Shown here piece after piece: positions 14,908-18,026 of a DNA stretch of 18,026 nt (the stretch's first letter is position 1; every line of letters starts with the position of its first letter). The notes under the pieces are model-generated. The model had not been told where the DNA came from. It searched no databases and was given only the letters and a program-made list of their open reading frames with translations. The position numbers and the translations under genes were made by a program. Source of the stretch: Chloroflexota bacterium (lineage in GTDB: Bacteria > Chloroflexota > UBA6077 > CF-72); assembly GCA_019247135.1 (NCBI GenBank), contig JAFAPL010000367.1, forward strand, positions 1 to 18,026, written 5' to 3'.

Positions 14908-16149
14908 GTGTACGACTTCAGTCCAAGCGCTGAGCAGACCCGCGTAGTCGAGCGCGTGCGGGTGCTCATGGAAGAGCTGGTCTATCCCAACGAAGGCAGG
15001 ACAGAGCCCCATCGAGGTCTCCCGCGTGAGCTGCTGCGCGAGCTGCAGGCGCGCGTGAAAGCCGAAGGCCTCTGGGCGGCCCACCTGCCCAGGCAGGCCG
15101 GCGGACTCGGGATGGGCAATGTGACGCTCGGCCTGATCAACGAGCAGCTCGGACGCAGCCCGATCGCCCCGCGTGTCTTCGGTACCTCTGCTCCGGACAC
15201 GGGCAACACGGAGATCCTCTGGATGGCAGGCACTCCCGAGCAGAAGCGGAAGTACCTCGAACCACTTGTCGCGGACGACGTGCGCTCGTGCATTGCCATG
15301 ACCGAGCCCGAGGTGTCAGGCTCGGATCCGACGACGTTGCGCACCACGGCCACGTGGGAGGGTTCGGCGTGGGTGATCAACGGCCACAAATGGTTCATCA
15401 CCGGCGCGAGCGGCGCGGCATTTGCCATCGTGTTCGCGGTCACTGACCCGGAGGCTCCGCCGCATCGTCGAGCGAGCATGTTCCTCGTGGACACGGACAC
15501 GCCCGGGTACGAGCTGGTCCGCGAAGTGCCCGTCATGGGCGACCAGAGCCTGGGCGGACACTGTGAGCTCCGCTTCGTCGATTGCCGTGTGGCACCCGAG
15601 AACATGCTCGGCGAACGGGGCGGCGGGTTCGCCCTGGCACAGGCACGCCTCGGCCCAGGGCGGATCACGCACTGCATGCGCTGGATCGGGGTTGCGCAGC
15701 GCGCGTTCGAACTCATGCTGGCTCGAGCACTCGAGCGTGAGACACGTGGTCAAAAGCTCGCCGAGCTCCAGACGATCCAGAACTGGATCGCGGACTCGGC
15801 GGCCGAGCTACACGGCTTTCGCCTGATGACGCTGCACGCCGCCTGGAAGATGGACCAGGAGCTGGATGCGCGTACCGAAATCTCCATGATCAAGTTCATC
15901 GGGGCACGCGTACTGCACGACGTGCTCGATCGCTCCATCCAGGTGCACGGGGCACTCGGGTTTTCGTCCGATTCGCCGCTCGAAGGCTGGTATCGAGAAG
16001 CGCGCGCCGCGCGCATCTACGACGGGCCGGACGAGGTGCATCGGATGGTCGTCGCTCGGCAGATGCTTCGGGCGTTTCAGCGATCCGCGCTGAGCGTTAG
16101 CGCGGGCGCAGCATCCGAAGTCGCGGTGCCCGCCGCAGCCCACGGCTGA
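14908..16149 (+). CDS. Acyl-CoA dehydrogenase, ACAD10/11- or LvaC-like
   Basis: 413 residues, start GTG at 14908 behind an AGAGAGAG purine run, 24 bases after livH. FAD/substrate motifs AMTEPEVSGSD (130-140) and NGHKWFITGA (158-167), VMGDQSLGGHCELRF (209-223), and the C-terminal QVHGALGF (345-352) are as in flavin acyl-CoA dehydrogenases. The end motif ARIYDGPDEVHR (368-379) is that of the ACAD10/ACAD11 and LvaC branch: it has Asp372 where MCAD-type enzymes carry the catalytic Glu. It would oxidise or rearrange an acyl-CoA in the cytosol. The next gene is an APH-fold kinase, which recreates the two-domain architecture of ACAD10/11 as two adjacent genes. In LvaA/LvaC systems such a pair converts a 4-hydroxyacyl-CoA through a phosphorylated intermediate to a 3-hydroxyacyl-CoA. 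The substrate here is unknown. Confidence 0.93.
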   Translation: MYDFSPSAEQTRVVERVRVLMEELVYPNEGRTEPHRGLPRELLRELQARVKAEGLWAAHLPRQAGGLGMGNVTLGLINEQLGRSPIAPRVFGTSAPDTGNTEILWMAGTPEQKRKYLEPLVADDVRSCIAMTEPEVSGSDPTTLRTTATWEGSAWVINGHKWFITGASGAAFAIVFAVTDPEAPPHRRASMFLVDTDTPGYELVREVPVMGDQSLGGHCELRFVDCRVAPENMLGERGGGFALAQARLGPGRITHCMRWIGVAQRAFELMLARALERETRGQKLAELQTIQNWIADSAAELHGFRLMTLHAAWKMDQELDARTEISMIKFIGARVLHDVLDRSIQVHGALGFSSDSPLEGWYREARAARIYDGPDEVHRMVVARQMLRAFQRSALSVSAGAASEVAVPAAAHG

Positions 16150-16172
16150 GCGCCGGTAGCTGATTGTCGGCG

Positions 16173-17252
16173 ATGCTCGACACCATCGCAGTTCGCCCAG
16201 ACGAACGTTTTTCGTCGGACTCCGTGGCAGGTTTCCTGGAGGCGAGCGGGGTTGGGACTTTCGACGCCCTGGAGGTAGAGCAATTTCCGGCCGGGCAGTC
16301 GAATCTCACGTACCTGTTGCGCAGCGGTGCCTGGGAGGCTGTCCTTCGACGGCCGCCCCTGGGGCCGATACCGCCGCGAGCACACGACATGGCGCGCGAG
16401 TTCCACTTGCTGTCGCGACTGCATCCGGTCTTTCCACTCGCGCCACGGCCGTACGTGCTGTGCGAGGACGCCTCGGTGATCGGCGCGCCTTTCTACGTGA
16501 TGGAGCGGCGTCGGGGACTTGTTCTGGACATGGAGTTTCCTCCTGGCTGGCAGCCGGACGACCAGGTCCACGCCGGGATTGCTGAATCGCTCGTGCGCAC
16601 GCTGGCGGAGCTACACGCGGTGGACTGGCGCGCCGCCGGTCTGGCGGACATCGGGCGGCCAGACGGCTACATGCAGCGTCAGGTCGGTGGCTGGATCGAT
16701 CGTTATCGGCGAGCACGGACAGAGGAGGTGCCCGAGCTGGAACCGTTAGCGGGCTGGTTTGACGACCACGTGCCGGCCAGCCCGGCCCAGGCCGCGACCG
16801 TCATTCACAACGACTTCAAGTTGAACAACGTGCTGCTCGACCTCGACGACCCGCGCCGACTCACGGCCGTGCTGGACTGGGAGATGGCGACCGTCGGCGA
16901 CCCGTTGTCCGATGTCGCGTCGCTCCTTGTCTACTGGACCGAGCCAGGCGAGGCCGAGATGATGGGCGGTCTGAGGTCGGTTACCGCGGAGGCAGGTTTT
17001 CCGCGTCGCAGTGAAATCGCTGGCATGTACGCCCGTTTCAGCGGGCGCGACCTCTCCGACCTGGACTTCTACGTTGCGTTTGCCTACTTCCGCCTGGCCG
17101 TCATCTGCCAGCAGATCTATTTCCGCTGGTTCAAAGGCCAGACGCACGACGCGCGGTTTTCGGGGCACGCGGCTGTCGCGCGCTCTCTGATCGGGCGTGC
17201 CGCTGAGCTCGCGGGCCTGAACAGCGAAGGGCCGCGGGCCGACTGCCGCTGA
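16173..17252 (+). CDS. APH-fold kinase, LvaA / ACAD10-11 kinase-domain-like
   Basis: 359 residues from ATG at 16173 (a TTG at 16164 would add three). Nucleotide-binding segment FPAGQSNLTYLL (38-49), LRRPP (58-62), the catalytic loop HNDFKLNN (212-219, base Asp214) and the metal-binding LDWEMATVGDP (234-244, Asp235) are intact, so an active phosphotransferase is expected. This group is often named aminoglycoside phosphotransferase by homology, but the block LRRPP near the N-terminus, the VLDWEMATVGDPLSDVA segment and the neighbouring acyl-CoA dehydrogenase point to the branch acting on hydroxyacyl-CoA (LvaA, ACAD11) and not on antibiotics. The ribosome site is weak; it lies 23 bases after the dehydrogenase gene. 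Last gene of the operon, followed by a terminator. Confidence 0.9.
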   Translation: MLDTIAVRPDERFSSDSVAGFLEASGVGTFDALEVEQFPAGQSNLTYLLRSGAWEAVLRRPPLGPIPPRAHDMAREFHLLSRLHPVFPLAPRPYVLCEDASVIGAPFYVMERRRGLVLDMEFPPGWQPDDQVHAGIAESLVRTLAELHAVDWRAAGLADIGRPDGYMQRQVGGWIDRYRRARTEEVPELEPLAGWFDDHVPASPAQAATVIHNDFKLNNVLLDLDDPRRLTAVLDWEMATVGDPLSDVASLLVYWTEPGEAEMMGGLRSVTAEAGFPRRSEIAGMYARFSGRDLSDLDFYVAFAYFRLAVICQQIYFRWFKGQTHDARFSGHAAVARSLIGRAAELAGLNSEGPRADCR

Positions 17253-17263
17253 TTGAGGGCAAC

Positions 17264-17300
17264 AAAAGACCGCACGTGGGGCTACCGCGTGCGGCCTTTG
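17264..17300. terminator. Bidirectional intrinsic terminator
   Basis: CCGCACG (17270-17276) pairs with CGTGCGG (17288-17294) around an 11-base loop, and AAAG (17265-17268) pairs with CTTT (17296-17299) outside one A-C mismatch. It lies between the convergent kinase gene (ends 17252) and SelW-like gene (ends 17318). The minus-strand transcript has the better U tract (TCTTTTGTT), the plus-strand one only CCTTTG. Confidence 0.8.
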
Positions 17301-17317
17301 CGTTCAGGCGCGTGTGG

Positions 17318-17629
17318 CTAGTCGGCCACAGACGGGGCGGCTTGTCTATCGAGTGCTGCGCCAAGTTTGCCGCGGAGCTCCTGACCGAGTTCTTTGATCA
17401 GCTTCGGGTCGGGCTGTGCCGATCCGTCCGTGGCCAATGACTTGCGATTGAAGATCTCCTGTCCGTCGAGAAGGACCTGGAGTGTGCCTCCTTCGCCACT
17501 CGGTTCGATGGCGATGGACACCTCCTGTTGCCTGCCCCCGGCGATTTCAGCCGCCAAACTGACGGCTTGCCAGAAGTACCCTCAAGAAACGCAGTAACGA
17601 ATAGCGAGCTTTGCCTTGCCTTCGGCCAT
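17318..17629 (-). CDS. SelW-like (Rdx family) selenoprotein with CxxU motif (in-frame TGA at 17582-17584)
   Basis: 103 residues if the TGA at codon 16 is read as selenocysteine; the frame ends at TAG 17318-17320. The N-terminus MAEGKAKLAIRYCVS is followed by TGA and GYFWQAVSLAAEI, so the redox motif is C13-V-S-U16 directly followed by Gly-Tyr, exactly as in SelW-type Rdx proteins (CxxU-GY). The rest keeps the thioredoxin-like fold: IAIEPSGEGGTLQVLLDGQE, IFNRKS (family DGxxIWSRK), and PKLIKELGQELRGKL as final helix. Start ATG 17629 is set by AAAGGAG (17646-17640) with a 10-base spacer. Without readthrough the start has only a 15-residue product; a TTG-initiated 79-residue fragment lacks the redox site. 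No other cysteine is present. The cellular role of bacterial SelW is thought to be thiol-based redox but is poorly defined. The longer Gln/Pro-containing insertion near DGSAQPDP is unusual for the family. Confidence 0.88.
17549..17567 (-). promoter_or_regulatory. Candidate bacterial SECIS hairpin in the SelW-like mRNA
   Basis: AGCCGTC (17567-17561) pairs with GGCGGCT (17555-17549) through seven pairs including one G-U, closing an AGTTT loop (17560-17556). The loop begins 21 bases after the TGA. G in the second loop position and this spacing fit the bacterial SECIS pattern. The first four loop bases match those of the peroxiredoxin hairpin. Predicted by eye. Confidence 0.65.
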
Positions 17630-17639
17630 AACGCACGAT

Positions 17640-17668
17640 CTCCTTTCGAGGCGTACGAATAGATTCTA
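17640..17668 (-). promoter_or_regulatory. -10 element and ribosome-binding site of the SelW-like gene
   Basis: TAGAAT (17668-17663) matches 5 of 6 bases of a -10 box, but I see no convincing -35 at the right distance. AAAGGAG (17646-17640) is a good Shine-Dalgarno, 10 bases before the ATG at 17629, and fixes the start of the selenoprotein. The rest of the gap 17669-17782 shows no further feature. Confidence 0.45.
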
Positions 17669-17782
17669 ACCCGTGGCGCCATCGCCTGATTGGAGGCTGA
17701 CGACGGCTCGCGGACGATCAGCGGTTGAGTACCCGAAATACGTAGTTTCCCGCTGTTCGACGCGCGCGTGCGGATTGAGACT

Positions 17783-18026
17783 ATGCGTATGCTCGACGTC
17801 AGGTCGTGGACGAGCGTACTCGGCTCAACCGCCCAGCGCGCAACGAATTATCTGGAGGGCCTTGATCGGCGTGGTGTAGCGCCGACGCCCAGCGCGCTGG
17901 CAAGGTTAGATGCGCTCGACGGGCCGACGCCCGAGCGGGGCGAGGACGCGGCCGACGTGCTCAGGCTGCTCGACGAGGTCGGCTCACCGGCCACGGTTGC
18001 GTCCGCTGGCGGTCGATATTTCGGAT
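17783..18026 (+). CDS. PLP-dependent decarboxylase/aminotransferase, N-terminal part (runs off right edge)
   Basis: 81 codons are visible. After MRMLDVRSWTSVLGSTAQRA the protein reads NYLEGLDRRGVAPTPSALAR, then LDEVGSPATVASAGGRYFG at the edge. This matches the N-terminus of group II pyridoxal-dependent decarboxylases (AAT-fold I), where the family has TPEAL, LDRVGSPATV and GGRYFGFV. The PLP lysine lies outside the window, so activity cannot be judged. ATG 17783, ATG 17789 and GTG 17768 are all in frame and none has a strong ribosome site. It is divergent from the SelW-like gene; no functional link is evident. Confidence 0.75.
   Translation, partial: MRMLDVRSWTSVLGSTAQRATNYLEGLDRRGVAPTPSALARLDALDGPTPERGEDAADVLRLLDEVGSPATVASAGGRYFG

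Noticed and set aside
16164..17252. Aminoglycoside-resistance phosphotransferase
   Set aside because: The fold is shared, but neighbours and motifs fit the LvaA/ACAD10-11 kinase branch; resistance is not supported.
17318..17557. 79-residue ORF starting at TTG
   Set aside because: It begins inside the SelW fold and its candidate SECIS loop, has no ribosome site, and lacks the CxxU motif; the ATG at 17629 has a good ribosome site.
1..18026. CRISPR arrays, insertion sequences, tRNA, rRNA or phage genes
   Set aside because: No regularly spaced repeats, transposase or integrase motifs, cloverleaf or rRNA-like stretches were found by reading; the nearest repetitive DNA is the coding linker at 11239-11340.

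Overview
GC-rich bacterial DNA without mobile elements, CRISPR or RNA genes that I can see. The Ala/Thr/Pro tract after the lipobox of the binding protein, plus a large CHAT/STAND conflict locus beside Liv-type transporters, suggests a Chloroflexota-like (or less likely actinobacterial) genome. This placement is an inference from style only.

Region 1 (1-6360, minus strand) is a compact three-gene locus: a small Trypco2-domain protein, a CHAT-fold cysteine peptidase carrying an inserted four-cysteine knuckle, and a large nSTAND ATPase with one membrane helix and a WD40-type propeller that runs off the left edge. The second and third genes overlap by an ATGA junction. The content matches the NTP-dependent bacterial conflict systems in which a STAND sensor is coupled to a caspase-like or trypsin-like effector.

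Region 2 (6425-9757, minus strand) is an apparent operon: a peroxiredoxin, an AMP-forming fatty-acid CoA ligase and the Mrp/ApbC Fe-S carrier ATPase. The peroxiredoxin reading frame is interrupted by a TGA exactly where its peroxidatic cysteine should be, and continues in frame for another 119 codons. I read this as a selenoprotein.

Region 3 (10051-17252, plus strand) is a seven-gene operon: Liv permease (livM), substrate-binding lipoprotein, two Liv ATPases (livG, livF), second permease (livH), an acyl-CoA dehydrogenase and an APH-fold kinase. The last two resemble the two halves of eukaryotic ACAD10/ACAD11 and the LvaC/LvaA pair of levulinate catabolism, suggesting uptake and CoA-linked degradation of a small or hydroxylated carboxylic acid. 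A bidirectional hairpin terminator follows.

Region 4 (17318-18026) holds a minus-strand SelW-like (Rdx family) protein whose redox motif is C-V-S-TGA, again a selenocysteine position, and a divergent plus-strand PLP-dependent decarboxylase that runs off the right edge. Both TGA codons are followed by a hairpin with an AGUU-type apical loop at a spacing suited to bacterial SECIS elements. Two unrelated selenoproteins within 9 kb, both of which ordinary gene calling would truncate or miss, are the main discovery here; the Trypco2-CHAT-nSTAND locus is the second.
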